This document shows positions 42,713-54,904 of a DNA stretch of 64,000 bases, in pieces. Position numbers and translations under genes: made by a program. The stretch covers positions 4,650,001 to 4,714,000 of the forward strand of contig NC_085849.1 in the NCBI RefSeq assembly GCF_020906515.1. Direction: 5' to 3'. Each line of letters starts with the position of its first letter. Position 1 is the first letter of the stretch. The notes beneath the pieces are model-generated. The model saw nothing but the letters and a program-made list of their open reading frames with translations, was not told the origin of the DNA and made no database searches. Source of the stretch: Vanrija pseudolonga. Its lineage: Eukaryota; Basidiomycota; Tremellomycetes; Trichosporonales; Trichosporonaceae.

Positions 42713-45700
42713 GTTGGTGGATGTGCGAGTGACTACTGGTGGGTGTGGGGAGGGGGGAGACTGACTGGCGGTCCTACGGGGAAGAAGGGAATCTGCCAGA
42801 CACGTCGGCGACCTTTGTACCCCGCCGTGGCCCCGCTGCTGGGTCAGGTGTAAAGTGATCCACCCGCTACTTCCTGATGGAGCGCGCGGCGGGGCCGGTC
42901 CAACCGTGTCGGGACGCGAGGTCACCGGTCGTGGTGGCGCAAGCGTACGGAGTCAGAGGTGTTCGGAGTTGACCCTTGTCAGCGTCCAGGCAGGATGTCC
43001 AGGCAGGATGACCGCTGCCATATTGTGAGTGTGACGAGAAACCCGGGGGAGCGAGGCGCGTGATGGGGGGCTGCAGGCTAGCGGTTTGCCGCTCAAGATT
43101 GCCAAGAGCGTGTGGCTTGTCCTGACACTACCCCTTATCGGACGGTTTACCGAAGGTTCAGTGCGGCACAAGACTGGGGAAGTGCTTGGGGTAAGGGCTG
43201 ACTGACAGGGTTCAGTTGACCACACCGCGCTGGCACTCTCGTCTGGAATATCACGTAGGCAGCCATGATCCCCAATGAGCAGTGGGATGCGCTACTCGCT
43301 GTTCGGACGGGACTGCCGCGGCATTGTACGTCGAGAAGAGTGCCTGCTCCACGACGGTTACAGCTCCAAGGTTACATCAATCCCCTCGTCTCCCGCTCCA
43401 AGCTTTCCCTGGCCAAAGAGGTGCACGTACTTGGCTCCCCCAACGCGGGTCGCGCACAGGGGAGATCGAGGCCGGCGGACAGAGCCAGAGCCTGGGCAAC
43501 AACGGGTCGGCGCGCAACCGAAAGGAAAATGGAATTGGAGCACGTGAATTAACTCTCCCAAACGTGGTTACCAGTTGGCGTCGTTGAAGGCTTGGCCTCG
43601 GCTCTGGAAGGTGGGGCAAGGGGGTGACCCTGACAAAAGCCAAGCCCTCTATAGCCAGGGAGATCTAGCACACCGCTGCCGCCCATCTCCTCCACTGGTC
43701 CCCGCCCTCGGTTGATATGCCTGTCTCTTTGGCCCGCCTTTACCGGGCCAAGACTTTCAAGAACGCCCCTCCTGGGTGGAATATCGGCACGTATAAACCC
43801 ATGAACCCGGCCCTAATGCGCACGCCTACCTTGTGGAGTGCGTCCAGTATACTGGCCGACAGCAAACAGGAGGAAGCTCTTTGCCTCGCCTACCGCCATT
43901 CTGACATTGTATTTCCACGGAGGCAGTTGTTGTGGTGTCCAAAGAAAAGGCTTGGCATTGGCTGCGCATCGGCTCACCAGGGCGATCGCAAACCTCAGAC
44001 TAGCACAAAAATGCATACGAGTGCCGCCACGCTGGTCCTCTTCCAGACGATTGCGGCCATCGGAGTTTGGGAGTGGGACAGGTCCGGTCAGAATGACCTG
44101 CGACTAGCGTCCCAGAACTCGTCAAGAGCCGCCGGCGGTCTCCTGGGGCCCATGGTGTTGCACCTCATTACCCCGCACCACACAGGGCTTTGATCGACAG
44201 GCGAGCTGTTGGTTTGCATTGGATGTCGCTGGCATGAGGCTCAAAGAATGACGACGTCTCCGCCAATACCGAAACGGGCTGACAGACAGCTGCCTGCTCA
44301 CATGCCTAGGGTTTATGTGTCCTGCCGGGAGCAGGGACGCGGTCTGACTCCGAACGCCGACCGGTTGTACACCTGCCTCTGGCGAAAAGTCGGATCATCC
44401 CGAGATCTGGCGCTAACGTCAGCGGACGCCGACGCGCTAGTCAGTGTGGCGTGGTGGATGCGTCGCGACTGACATCCATGATCTGACTGGTCACCTTCTT
44501 TTACCGAGTGATACCGGTAAACCGACAATCAACTGTCCTCGACGACCCACCTGACCCGTTTCCCCACACATTCCTCTTCCCTGGCTTTGCCGCCATCGCC
44601 GCCATCACCGCCATCGCCGTTGCGAACTTTGAGCCTCCATTGGGGTTGCGGTGCACCTCCGGCGGCTGCAGACTGCTCAGATAGCTGTGATCAACGCACC
44701 GTGCGGGCCCCACTCCGCCACCCCCACTACAACGCGTGTGGCGTTGGAGACGCCACGTCGTACTTGCATTGGCAAATGGGAAGAGGAATCACCGTGTGAT
44801 CTTAACATCTGGCATGACAAGCTGACAACTGAAATCTCACGTTGGCCAGGCCTTGCCGAGAGCAGCCAGACACACACGTCTCACACTCCCGCTGATGTCG
44901 TCTCCTGACACTTCACCTCGCCGTGACACATTTGTCAGGTAAACAAACGACCGACGGAGAAGAGCTGAGGTAGGAGGGATCGGATCCCCCACAACCTTCG
45001 AACCAGACTGTGATATCCTCCTGGTTCAACTGACAGACCTCACTGCCACACCAAGGAGCAGCCCCAAACGCAGCAGCAGACCGTGGGGTGAAAACAGAGC
45101 CCCGAGGCTCCCGAGCGTGCGCGAAGACTGATCAACGGAACTCGACCAGATACGACGTTCTTCGCTCTGGCCTTCATATGGGCGACATCCCGGTCGTCCT
45201 TGGTGCGAAGAGGCTGCGGCTTGGGATGTTCACCGCGGTGACCAAGTTCGGCACATCGGCTTCGGGAGGGCGTGGGCGAGCGGAGGACCTACATGTTGCT
45301 GTTCAAGGTGCAGGCCTTCGCAGCCTTATGGGAAAGCAGAAATGGAGTTCAATACCTCGCCGCTGCCCAACGACGCCACCAGCGGACATGTTCGGCAACA
45401 ACTGATTACCGAGTCCCAGCAGCGAGTGAGGCTAAGCATCTGCGGATATCTGCCCTCTGTGACGTCGATGTCCGCTCACCCTGCCACGAACGGCGTGATG
45501 GTCATGTGCAGTTCATCCCCTCCTCCATCGCTGCCGCCGAGAGGCCGACACCGTGATTGGCAGAATGCCGTGAAGTGCTCGGCGACTTGATCAGGTCATC
45601 TTGCTCCTGGCCATTCATACCAGATCACAGGCCCAGCGAATGATCGAATGGAGGTGGGGGTCGCGACGTTCTGGACAGTACATCCGTCCGCCTTATAACT

Positions 45701-46163
45701 AAGGCTGTACGAGGTTGGGCGTCGGAGCACACCAATTGTCGGCGGGCGTAGACCTTCAACCCCTCAGCACTGGAGCTGTGGCTGCGACTCCGGAGGAACG
45801 GCAATCCGCTCAGACATAGGGGTTGAGTGGATGTTGCTTGCCAGTCACACCGTGTATCGTTGCCATCAGAGGGGCCCCAGTTACTTGAACACTGGGCTGC
45901 TGGGGAACGCCCGATGCTCCTCCGATTACTACGGCTCGTCGTCTAAACTGGTGTCTAGAGGCGCACTGCGCGCTCCGATGTCGATCGCATTGCCGTCTTG
46001 ATCGGCGCCGCGGCGGTGTTCATGCCCTTCCTTCATGGAAGATCTTCGGGACACGATGCGCAAGCCGTTGCAGTCTGACCGGTTTATTGACATGGTGCAT
46101 TAAATGTAGTTGTATGTATGTACTGCTGATCTCGACTGTATCGCCTCCCCATTGCCGACTGGC
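42713..46163. other. long gene-poor region, 3.4 kb
   Basis: The longest stretch without a supported gene. The left end is the Dal5-like promoter, with one CTTATC (43134-43139). A run of GCC-ATC trinucleotide-like repeats lies near 44585-44620. The open frame 43717-44193 contains MHTSAATLVLFQTIAAIGVW, which resembles a signal peptide, but nothing supports the rest. It may hold non-coding RNA or diverged genes that I cannot see. Confidence 0.4.
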
Positions 46164-46748
46164 TTAGAACGACACGCGCTGGTTGTCCGAGCCGGTGCAC
46201 TGCCAGAGCTGGAGACGGGCGCCGTTGCGGTTGTCCCCGCCGGGAACGTCGATACACAGGTCTGTCGTTGATCAGCGGCTTCCTGCGGGGATGTTCGGCC
46301 AAACTCACTGGTGTTCTGAAGGCGGATGGCACCGTTGCTGTTCACCCAGTTCTGGGGCTGGTAGTTGTTGTAGCACTGCCAGACCTTGAGAGGCGTTCCG
46401 TTGCCTGGGTTGTTGCCGGCGTCGATACACACGCCCTTGGACGAGCGGATGGGCCCGTTGTTGTTGAGGACCCAGCGCTGGTTGGTCTCGGTGTCTCGGT
46501 GTTGAGGGTCAGGGTCGAGCAGTCCCACCTGCAACGGATTAGTGGGAGACCGATGACGCAACGAGGGCATCCCCCGTCTCTACTCACAGCTGAACGGCGT
46601 TGCCGTTGGCCGTGCTGCCGCCGGCGAGGTCGACACACTTGCCCTTGTACTTGAACTGGATACCAGGGAACGCACGCTCCTCGATAGGGGAGGCGGTGGA
46701 GGAGACGGCGGCGACGGCCAGGAGAAGGAGCGACGTGAGAGCGACCAT
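46164..46748 (-). pseudogene. secreted beta-trefoil lectin (ricin-B type), looks broken
   Basis: Paralogue of the lectins at 48730 and 49734. Minus-strand exons 46588-46748, 46309-46528 and 46164-46261 use the same intron positions as those genes (before the WDC of repeat 1 and before LC of repeat 3). A signal peptide (MVALTSLLLLAVAAVSS) is followed by three trefoil repeats with the lectin patterns KCVDLAGG, QRWVLNN, GVCIDAGN, VWQCYNN, CIDVPGG and LQLWQC, i.e. a sugar-binding domain without any enzymatic part. The reading frame appears interrupted about once, in the middle exon, so the gene is probably inactive; age looks recent because both ends remain conserved. Confidence 0.75.
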
Positions 46749-46866
46749 TGTGACGGTGTTGATGGGTTTGTGTGGGCTGGAGAGAGAGAGATGTGGAGAG
46801 TGCTAGTGCTGTTCGGTCAAGAAGCAGAGAGATGTTGAGAAGCACAGACAACCCGACAATCCCTTC

Positions 46867-46874
46867 TTATATAG
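46867..46874 (-). promoter_or_regulatory. TATA-like element of the 46164 lectin
   Basis: CTATATAA on the minus strand, about 120 bases before its ATG at 46748. Confidence 0.4.
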
Positions 46875-48669
46875 ACGTCGGGCATCGCAACTTGGGGACA
46901 GCCTCGATAAAATATCGACCGAGCAGCGAGCAAGGTTTGCAGCATCGCATCTCACCTCCTCTGCTCCCAAGCCTCCCAACCCCCGTCGTCAGCTGCAAGA
47001 AGATGGCTGCGCGGCTAGTTTGCTAAAGCCGCGAGACCGGCACGGGCGCGTACATTGTGGGGTGCGGATGCTGGCAGCGGCGATGTTGAGGGCTGGATGA
47101 GTGGGTGGGCTGCCCGCACGCTACCTGCAGTGGATGACGGAGGTAGCTAACGACACAAACCTTGCTGCACCCTGAGGATGTAATCTCCACCCCAGTCCAA
47201 CACCAATGACTTGCCTCTTGCAGTGCATCAGTGTGTCGCAGTGTCCTCGTTCTGACGTTTGGGGGCATGGCTCCAGGGCAGAGACTAGAGGACGTGCTGT
47301 CATTTGAGGTGGCTGGTCATTCAAAGCCCACCTGGCCGAAACGATTCCAGCGCAGCGCCTTCGACGTCAGCCCTCAACCTCGTACCCTATCAGTCGGTCA
47401 CCCAGCCTCTGACCTAGACTCCTCAGCACCGCCATCCACCTACCCAGCTCCAGGTTCAACGACCTCCATGACAGCCGATGACTTGTCTTTCTCACCTCTG
47501 GTCGCTCTCACTTTCTGTTGCTCCGTGGGAAGCGCAGTGGACGAGGTAGCGACCATAGTGGCCCATCGGTTTCCTCGTCGGCTGAGAGCCAGGCACATCG
47601 CGGCCCGCATGTTGTCCCAGCCTGTGCGTACGCCTCTGCGTTGTGGGTTCGCTGGGCGACCGGGAAGGGCATAACGAAAGTTCGGGACCCGACGCTATCA
47701 GTCGGTTGACGACGACTATGCTGCCAGGCCAAGGCGTCAGGGCGAGAAACCTATTACAGGTGGCTGGTCGACTTGCTGCCATTTCCTTGGAGACTCCCGA
47801 CCCAAACTTCCTGACAGTGTCATTTAGTTCAGGTCTTACATGCATGCGGGGCAGCGTTGGGGGGCCATCATAGTCTGTCTCCAGACAACTAACTCTGCGC
47901 TTGCACCTTGGACAGCTTGACGTTCAACCCAGCACTGTGCCTTCAGCCCATCCACCCAGATCCACTCGGCTTGGGTTGCATGGAGACACGAACCCGTGAG
48001 TCGTGGCTCGTAGCCGCGCCGGCCATGAGCAGCACGGCTCCGGCCCGTTGCTGCCTGTCATCGTCACCGAGTCGCAGACTCTAGGTAGGATGGATACAGG
48101 AATGTAGGGGGGCGGATTGAATACGCAGTAAGCTGTACAACTAGTCATGTCATGAGTGAGGGCCGATGATATCATTGGGGTCCATTTGACAGGTGGGCCG
48201 ACGACCAAAGGTCGTCCCATCTCTCACGCATCTTCTGTGTTTCCACCCTGTCTGTATGAGAACCTAAATGCTGCCCAATCACACTGTCCATGTCCGGTCT
48301 CAATCATCAAACCGACCTAAGTAAGCCCTGGCACAGTCTGCAACCCTTCACGTGTCGCCGGTCACTGTCCCACATTCGCGGCCACCGCCTTGCCCGCCCG
48401 CGCTCGTCCGCGCTCGGCGGCACACAGTCAATCCTGACATCACACTATGCTGTTGTGAGCCTCGCAGTGCCGTGACGTTGGTTGTTGCTATGATGGGGGG
48501 GGGGGCGACTGGTCATGAGATCAAGTATCAACCATCCTGGCCAGCGTCATTTGGGCGATTGGCCTGCTGTTCATTCAACGGCTTACGTTGTTGCACTCCT
48601 ATCCATCGCCAAGTCGACGCCCGTGTCCACAGCTACCCATGATGCGTATTGCTTGTCTGCCGATCATGG

Positions 48670-48678
48670 GATATAAGG
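48670..48678 (+). promoter_or_regulatory. TATA-like element of the 48730 lectin
   Basis: GATATAAGG 52-60 bases before the ATG. Confidence 0.5.
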
Positions 48679-48729
48679 CGCAGCCGTGAACTATGTCCTC
48701 TGGCATCCAACAACAACATCCAGTCCACC

Positions 48730-49309
48730 ATGATCGCCACCTCAGTTGCAGCTCTCCTCGTCGCAGCGGCCGGTGCTGCTGCCAACCCAGTCGACCTCGA
48801 CCCTCGCCAAGTCGGTAGCCAGGTGTCGACAGGCAACAACCTCTGCCTCGATCTCCGTGGTGGCAACACTGCCGACGGAACCGCCGCCCAGCTGTAAGTG
48901 TTGCCGCTGGCAAGGCGTCGACCGGATTCTGATCCCACCAGCTGGGACTGCAGCCAGAGCCGCTTCTCGCACTGGTCCTTTGCCAACATTGGCAACATTG
49001 TGTCTCGCGATGCTGGCGGTGGCAACCTCTGCCTCGACGCTGGAAGGAACCCCGGCGACGGCACCACGGTCCACGTCGCCCAGTGTGAGAAGAACCCTCC
49101 GGTGATGGGACAGTTCTGGACCTACATCTACGGCCGTGTCAAGATCCGCGGCACCAGTGAGTGCTGTGTTGAGAAGCTTGGGCACAACGCTGATCGTCAC
49201 ATCAGACCTCTGCCTCGATGTCAAGGACGGCAACTTCGTCAACGGCGCTCAGCTCCAGGTTTGGTGGTGCGACCTCGACAGCCCCAACCAGGCTTGGAAC
49301 TTCAACTAG
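48730..49309 (+). CDS. secreted beta-trefoil lectin (ricin-B/CBM13 type)
   Basis: Three exons, 48730-48893, 48942-49156 and 49206-49309, encode 160 residues. Signal peptide MIATSVAALLVAAAGAAA, then about 140 residues forming a single three-repeat trefoil: NLCLDLRGG...QLWDC...SHWSF, NLCLDAGRNPGDGTTVHVAQC...GQFWTY, and NLCLDVKDG...LQVWWCD...NQAWNF. These are the QxW-type repeats of the ricin-B lectin fold, which binds galactose, GlcNAc or related sugars; repeat cysteines probably form disulphides. Introns fall exactly at repeat borders (QL|WDC and N|LCLD), as in the two sister genes. No catalytic domain, so it should act as an extracellular or wall-bound lectin. Sugar specificity unknown. Confidence 0.9.
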
Positions 49310-49733
49310 GATCGAAGCAAAGTCATGAACTTGACGAGTCAACGACTGTAACTCTTACGTGTATGTAATGCCCGCAACGAGCTGTGAGATAGACATGGTT
49401 GTAGTCAAACTTCCATGTACTGAGTCCACATGACGACGGTCGTCTACCTGCCTAATCGGTCGCGGGAAACGAGGTTTGGTAGTGCATGCGTTCTTAGACA
49501 GCCGACGCGTCGCGATCTGCTTGACGACGTATTCAATCTGATCTCACATAAACAAACCGACGAGGGTGGCAAACGAGGCACACAGCAATGTTTACTGCTG
49601 TTCAGAACGGGTATGATTGCATTCAACAGGCATTGGGACGACAGTAAGGAGCGAGAGGAGCAGAGGACAGCAAGAGAAGCATTCAGCGAACGAAGGGAGG
49701 GTCGGGATTGTCCAGGGCAACGAGAGACGCATG
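49310..49733. other. intergenic region between convergent lectin genes
   Basis: 3' flanks of two convergent lectin genes; a 131-codon frame on each strand here has no coding character. Confidence 0.4.
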
Positions 49734-50338
49734 CTACTGTGAAGCCACAGTCCACTTCTGGTTCCACTCGCCGTCGCATTCCCAGACTTGGAGTCGAGTT
49801 CCGTCCTGAACCTTGCCGTCCGTGATGTCGAGGCAAAGGTCTGGATGTCAGTCACCGCGTTCCGGCGCCCACTCACTTGCTCCTTGAAGGCGGACAGCGC
49901 CGTTCTCCACGATCCAAGTTTGCTGAGCGAGACCCTCGTAGCAGTCCCAGAGATGAACGGAGCTGCCGCTCACGGCATTCTCGCCTGCGTCAAGGCACTT
50001 GCTTGGCTCCTTTGCGCTGGTGATATGGCCATTCTTCGCCAAAGCCCACAGCTGGTTGGCATTGTCATCGGGAGAGCAACCCCAGCTATGGAGAGTGGTC
50101 AGCGCATGCGGACTTGGGGACCACGTGGTTCGTGTTTGGACGTCTATCGCTAGCACACACACGCTGCCACTCACAGTTGGATCGCGTTGCCGTTTCCCAG
50201 CCACCCTGTCGGTAGGTCGACACAGAAGCGACCGGACTGGTCGGTAAGGTGAACACCGGAGGCGCGTCTCATAGGGGGCGCGGCAGCCGTGGACAGAGCG
50301 GCGACGAGGGTGATGAGGGCAAAGCTGGGCCTGGGCAT
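49734..50338 (-). CDS. secreted beta-trefoil lectin (ricin-B/CBM13 type)
   Basis: Minus-strand exons 50175-50338, 49877-50085 and 49734-49840, 159 residues. Signal peptide MPRPSFALITLVAALSTAAA, a short basic stretch (PPMRR, perhaps a cleavage site), then three repeats: RFCVDLPTGW...IQLWGC...NQLWAL, KCLDAGENAVSGSSVHLWDC...QQTWIV, and LCLDITDG...LQVWECDGEWNQKWTV. All three QxW-like motifs are kept, so three sugar sites are possible. Intron positions match the genes at 46164 and 48730; this one converges on the 48730 gene with 424 bases between stops. Extracellular carbohydrate binding is the likely role; the target could be the yeast's own wall or a foreign glycan. Confidence 0.9.
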
Positions 50339-51342
50339 GGTAGTTTGAGAGAACGCAGAGTCAAGGACGTCGCAGAAGGCATCGTGTAGTCAGTCAGTCC
50401 TCGTGCTGTTTATGGTGACCCTGGCAGGTGATCATCGGGGACATTGGCCAGTGGTGGGCAGGGCCATCCTTGGAACAAGGTTGACATTTGCTCTTGATTG
50501 CAGCGTTACTGCGAGAGGACAGTCAGCGACGACTCGCTCTGAAATGCGATGGAGAGGACAATGTTGACGGCGAGGGCGGGAGAGGGGGACGAGGGGAAGG
50601 TCAGACGGTTCCGCATCGTGAAACACTTCTGGCAGGAGGCTCAACCTTGTCAATGTCGGAGTGGAAAGGGCGGGGCGGAGGGGGGAGGGGAAGACACACG
50701 TACAGTACATACGTGCGCTCCTCTTATTAAGCTGAGCATTGCCTCCTTGCACGCAGATCCGTGTACCAGAGGTCACCCGCACGCTTTCCTAACCCCTGGT
50801 GCGGCGGCTCCTTTGCCAGAACCTGAATTCGCTGAAGCCTTGGTCGACCTTGCTCCCCGCTCCATGCACCGACATGGCGAAGCTCAGGGCCCGAAAGGAA
50901 CGTTCCACAACCTCGTTTCGCCCAGAAGTTGAGCCATGGCGTCAGCCATAGCGTGAGGTCATTCTGTGGGGCTGACGAGGTGTGGGGGGGTCGTTGAACC
51001 ACTGCAACCCTGTCTCAGTATCTATATATGCCCCATCAAGCACCCTCCATGGCGCGCCGCTGACGTGCATCCTCCTCTAACCACACACGGGAATCGTTGA
51101 GCTAACGTCACAGTGCCCTGCCCGAGCCGATGGTAGGGTCGGTACCCGCGCAAGCACGCGACCAACCTGGGCTGCGACGCTGGTACCGCGTTCAGCCATG
51201 TCAAGCGACGTGTTAGCCGCTTTCCATGTTTAGCAATGACAGCATTGAGAACCACGTTCATTCGACCGAACATTCTTTACAACCTGGCACTTGGCTCCTC
51301 CATGACCTCAGCCGCCGCCCCTAATCCACACGAGATCCACCA
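50339..51342. other. intergenic region, 1 kb
   Basis: Promoter of the 49734 lectin on the left and 3' flank of the TauD-type gene on the right. No supported gene. Confidence 0.4.
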
Positions 51343-52484
51343 TTAGGCAATGGAATCAAAGTCGTCCGTGATGCCGAGAGCCTTGCGACGGCTCTGGCTC
51401 TTGGGGTCAAAGTACGGGCGCTCGCCAAGTGAGACTGAGCGTGTACCGATACGCTTGGCGTCTCCGACGTCCTGGGTCGCGGTGTGGAACGTGCTACGGT
51501 TATCCCAGATCGCCAGCGAGTTCTCCTCCCAGCGGAACCGGGTCTGGAGGTCGTGGTTGGCCGAGATGTGCTCAAACAGAAACTCGAGGAGCGCGTCCGA
51601 CTCGGGGGCGGTGACCTCGACGATGCGCTTGGTGAAGCCCTTGTTGACAAACAGTCCCTTCCAGCCCGTGACAGGGTTGGTGCGGATGACTGGGTGGACA
51701 GCCTTGAGGTCGTCGCCGACGTTCTCGGGAGCTCCGCGGACTCCGTCACGAATCTTTTCGCCACGGGCGGCAGCAACTAGCTTGAAGAAGTTGGCCTCGT
51801 GGACTGCGGTGTAACCCTCGAGAAGGGTCTGGATGGAGGGCGAAAGGCGGTCGTAAGCCTCGTATGCCGACGCCCAAAGGGTGTCACCACCAACAGGAGG
51901 AAGGGTTCGGAGCTGCAAGGTGGCATAGTCGGACGGGATGGGCTCAAAGGTGATGTCCGAGTGCTGCAAGGTCAGGACTCGGCCTCGGTGTATGAAACAG
52001 ATGTACCCACCCATCCAGTCTTGCCCAGTCGGCGCTCGCCATAGATGGGGACCTTCTTCTTGGCATCACGGTAGTCATTGGAGATGATGGTGACTTCGTC
52101 GCCCTCCTCCGAGTCCTGGAAGGTAAGAGGGTGGGTGTGAAGACCCGACGTGGCGGGCTTGCCGCTCTGCGTGCCGAGAGCAATGGCCAGGTCCTTTTGC
52201 TCGGACGGGGACAGAATGGCGTTGCGGAAGAAGACAACACCACGCTCCGAGACGAGCTTGGCAAGGGCCTTTTGCTTCTCGGGGTCCTCAAGGACAGCGC
52301 GGATGTCGAGGACGGGCTTGCCATCGATGGACGCGGCAGGGAATTCGGTGCCGATGGAGGGGGCAGTGTCGAATGACGCAAACGAGCGGAGGTCAACCTT
52401 GACGTCACCAATGGTCGTGGCCGCAACGCCAGCCTTGATGGCCTCGATGGCGTCGGGAGTCTGCTCAACAGCGATGGGAGACAT
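51343..52484 (-). CDS. TauD/TfdA-family 2-oxoglutarate dioxygenase
   Basis: Fe(II)/2-oxoglutarate dioxygenase of the taurine/alpha-ketoglutarate (Jlp1-like) group, which releases sulphite from sulphonates or hydroxylates related acids in the cytosol. Two exons, 52011-52484 and 51343-51963 (47-nt intron), 364 residues. Iron ligands: His159-Ser-Asp161 (in HSDITFEP, opened by exon 2) and His318 (WDNRSTFH), with Arg333 (GTRSVSL) for 2-oxoglutarate. PPVGGDTLW and VHPVIRTNPVTGWKGLFVN are hallmarks of the family. No signal peptide. Substrate candidates are taurine, other sulphonates or sulphate esters; xanthine dioxygenase (XanA) belongs to the same superfamily, so a purine role cannot be excluded. 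A CTTATAAG octamer 61-68 bases upstream is the likely TATA element. Confidence 0.93.
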
Positions 52485-52544
52485 GGCAAGGGAGGTGGGC
52501 TTGGGAAGGTTGTGGGTGCATCACCTAGCCTTTGAGTCAAGCTG

Positions 52545-52552
52545 CTTATAAG
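52545..52552 (-). promoter_or_regulatory. TATA-like element of the TauD-type gene
   Basis: Palindromic CTTATAAG, 61-68 bases before the ATG at 52484. The same octamer precedes tRNA-Arg at 55751. Confidence 0.5.
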
Positions 52553-53041
52553 CACTGGACATTGCTTCAGACACGCACACGGCCGCGTGCTGCCTGTCTG
52601 TCAAGACAACACTCGAACGTCACGACAGATTGCGCTTGTTGAAGCAATGGTTTCGCTCAGTAGGCCATCGACTTGCCTTGCAGACTAGAAATCTGGAATA
52701 GCCAGCGCAGAATCTGGAATAGATCATCTAGTGCGAGATCTGCAAGCAATCAGAACGGATGGATTGCGAGATTGCGAGTGCTTGCATTCATGTCCCGAGC
52801 GATCCACACGAGCAAGATGATGGTGGGAGCCTGATAAGCCGATGGTAGCGACGAGGAGGGGAGGATGGATGGGAAATGACAAGTCGAATGACGACAGCGG
52901 GGCGACTAACTTCGCCATCCGTCGGCCACCTCCGACCCCCCCGCTTTTGGCGTCATGTTGAATGCATTTCGAGTACAACGTGAGATAATGGTACAGAATT
53001 GGGCAATGGGATGAGTCTATGCAGTTGATGCTTGTGTGCAG

Positions 53042-53047
<6 letters not shown>

Positions 53048-53073
<26 letters not shown>
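53048..53073 (+). repeat. (GT)13 microsatellite
   Basis: Thirteen GT units in a row, preceded by an imperfect GTGTGCAGT stretch. Read directly. Confidence 0.97.
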
Positions 53074-53328
53074 TTTGTTGTTTGCAGGCGGTTGGTGACA
53101 GTGACACGGGTATGTATGTGTGGTGCCGCGTCGACAGTTGGACCCGAGCGACACCTTTGACACGTTTCCTGGGCGTTGGCGATGGTGCCAATAGCCGCGG
53201 CTGCGGAGGTGTGCACTGGCCTTGCCAGCGTCGGCTGCGGGCACAGTGTCGTTGCAGATTCCCCGAGTTGAAGGGGAGAGGCGAGTCTGGTGAAGTCCAC
53301 AGGGATGAACCAGGTCGTTCGGCTTGGT

Positions 53329-54904
53329 CTACGCCGGACTAAGATCAGGTTTGCGAGTGATGAAGCCTCTGATGACCTGCACCATGCGCGGCCCTACAGC
53401 GAGGAACGACGCAATCAGGAAGGTGAAGCCGCAGAAGATGCCCGCGTAGCCAAACTTGTTATCGTCGACCTGGATCAAGGCTGTGACGTGTAAGCTTGGG
53501 AAGGCTGCACGGTTGAACTGCTGCTCACCACCACAGATGACCGGGCCGGCGACCATGAACGGGCCGCAGATACTCCACGCCATGCCGATACGGATGCCAA
53601 TCTCCTCGGGGGGACTGATCTTGGCGACGACCGCAGATACGAGCGTGAGCCACGCGCCCGACACCCAACCGTACAGGACAAAACCCGCGACAAGCGCGCC
53701 GTTGGGAATAGGCGACGGGACGAAGAAGCCGAAGAGAACCACAGCCGTGAAGAAGGAGGTGGTGCCAAAGACGTTCCACACTCCTAGCTTGTCAGCCATC
53801 CAGCCCGACAGTGTTCGGCCGCCAAGACCACCGGCGGACACGATGGCGACGGAATAGTCGTACACGGCCGGCGACGCATTGTTTGCTCGTGAGATGATGG
53901 GTGCGTTGAACATTGGCGACATCCAGCTGGGACCAGTCGTCAGTTCACCGCGTCGGGCGACTGTTGACGACTCACTTGAACATGTAGAAGCCACAGCCAA
54001 TGGCAAAGAAGGCGTACTGCTTGTCATGCCAGGGGTGGGCTAGACGCCTGAGGGCAATGGGCTTGCGCTTGGGGAGGCGCGATTTGAGCAAGAACCATGC
54101 CGGGAACATGAGGGCTGCGTTCATGGCCGCAACGATGAGGAGCGAGTTGCGGAACGCTGGGGTGGGTCAGAGTCTGCCTAATAGCTGCAAACTCACACAT
54201 TCTCTGGAAGAGGTGCTTGAACATGATGGGATACACGATGCCTCCGCCGCCGCTTCCGCCCACAATGAGGCCAATGGCTGTGCCGCGACGAGTGCTGAAC
54301 CAGTGGCCGCCGACGGCCGTGACGGTCGGCCAGATCATACCCGATGCAAACCCGAACAGGAAATGGGAGAGGAAGATTTGGTAGTATTCCTTGCAGAAGC
54401 CCATGGCAACGACTGCGACCACCGACAACGTCGTCCCGGCCAGCACGAGGGGCCGGGCACCATGGGCGTCAAAGATGCGTCCCCAGATGACTGAGAAGAT
54501 GAACACTTCAGTGGCCTGCACCGAGCCTATCCAGGCGACCGTCGATTTGGAGTAGTTGGCGAGTTGGTGGGTTAGGTAGTACTCTTGCAGCTGGCCAAAG
54601 CTGCAAACTGCCGGGTCAGAAGGTGATCATGATGCGTTCAACACCCACCAAAGCCCATTAAACAAAAGGTCACAAAGCTAGCCGAGCCGGCACATGCCCA
54701 GGCTGTGAAGCCACCGTCGGGTGGGGGCCCAATGTCGCCGGGCACAGGCGCCGGGACACCCTCCTCGGTGACCTCGAGAGTTGTGATTGTGGTGGAGCGC
54801 TGAAGGCCGGCCTTGTCGTTCTCGTAGTCGTCTCCACCTACTTCCGTTGGTTCCGCGCCAAACTTCTTGGCGTCGTCGTCGCGGGGTTGGATATCGTGGG
54901 ACAT
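53329..54904 (-). CDS. MFS monocarboxylate-transporter-like protein
   Basis: Carrier of the fungal MCT (Mch-like) group, expected in the plasma or vacuolar membrane. Five exons (minus strand): 54649-54904, 54197-54607, 53976-54156, 53529-53926, 53329-53480; 465 residues. The acidic N-terminus ends in PPDGGFTAWACAGSASFVTF, the DGG-x-x-AW motif that opens helix 1 in MCTs. Also seen: FGQLQEYYLTHQL, SVQATEVFIFSVIWGRIFD (helix 2 and loop), GMIWPTVTAVGGHWFSTRRGTAIGL (helix 4), GGRTLSGWMADKLG in the second half, and RIGMAWSICGPFMVAGP. Helix spacing and length suit a twelve-helix protein. Yeast Mch proteins often do not carry monocarboxylates, so the substrate is open. The ATG gives MSHDIQPRDDD; the frame stays open upstream but without support. 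Confidence 0.9.

Larger units (their letters stand above)
46749..48729. other. intergenic region, 2 kb
   Basis: Between divergent lectin genes, so it holds promoters for both. Contains an 11-G run (48495-48505). A 147-codon open frame at 47231-47674 has no recognisable feature. Confidence 0.4.
52485..53328. other. intergenic region with a GT microsatellite
   Basis: Promoter of the TauD-type gene and 3' flank of the MCT-like gene; holds the (GT)13 tract. No gene seen. Confidence 0.45.

Noticed and set aside
43717-44193. Possible small secreted protein with MHTSAATLVLFQTIAAIGVW
   Set aside because: The signal-peptide-like stretch lies in the middle of the frame and the remaining 40 residues have no feature; no splice partner found.
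44582-44620. GCC/ATC trinucleotide-like run as a microsatellite or coding repeat
   Set aside because: Too short and imperfect to support either.
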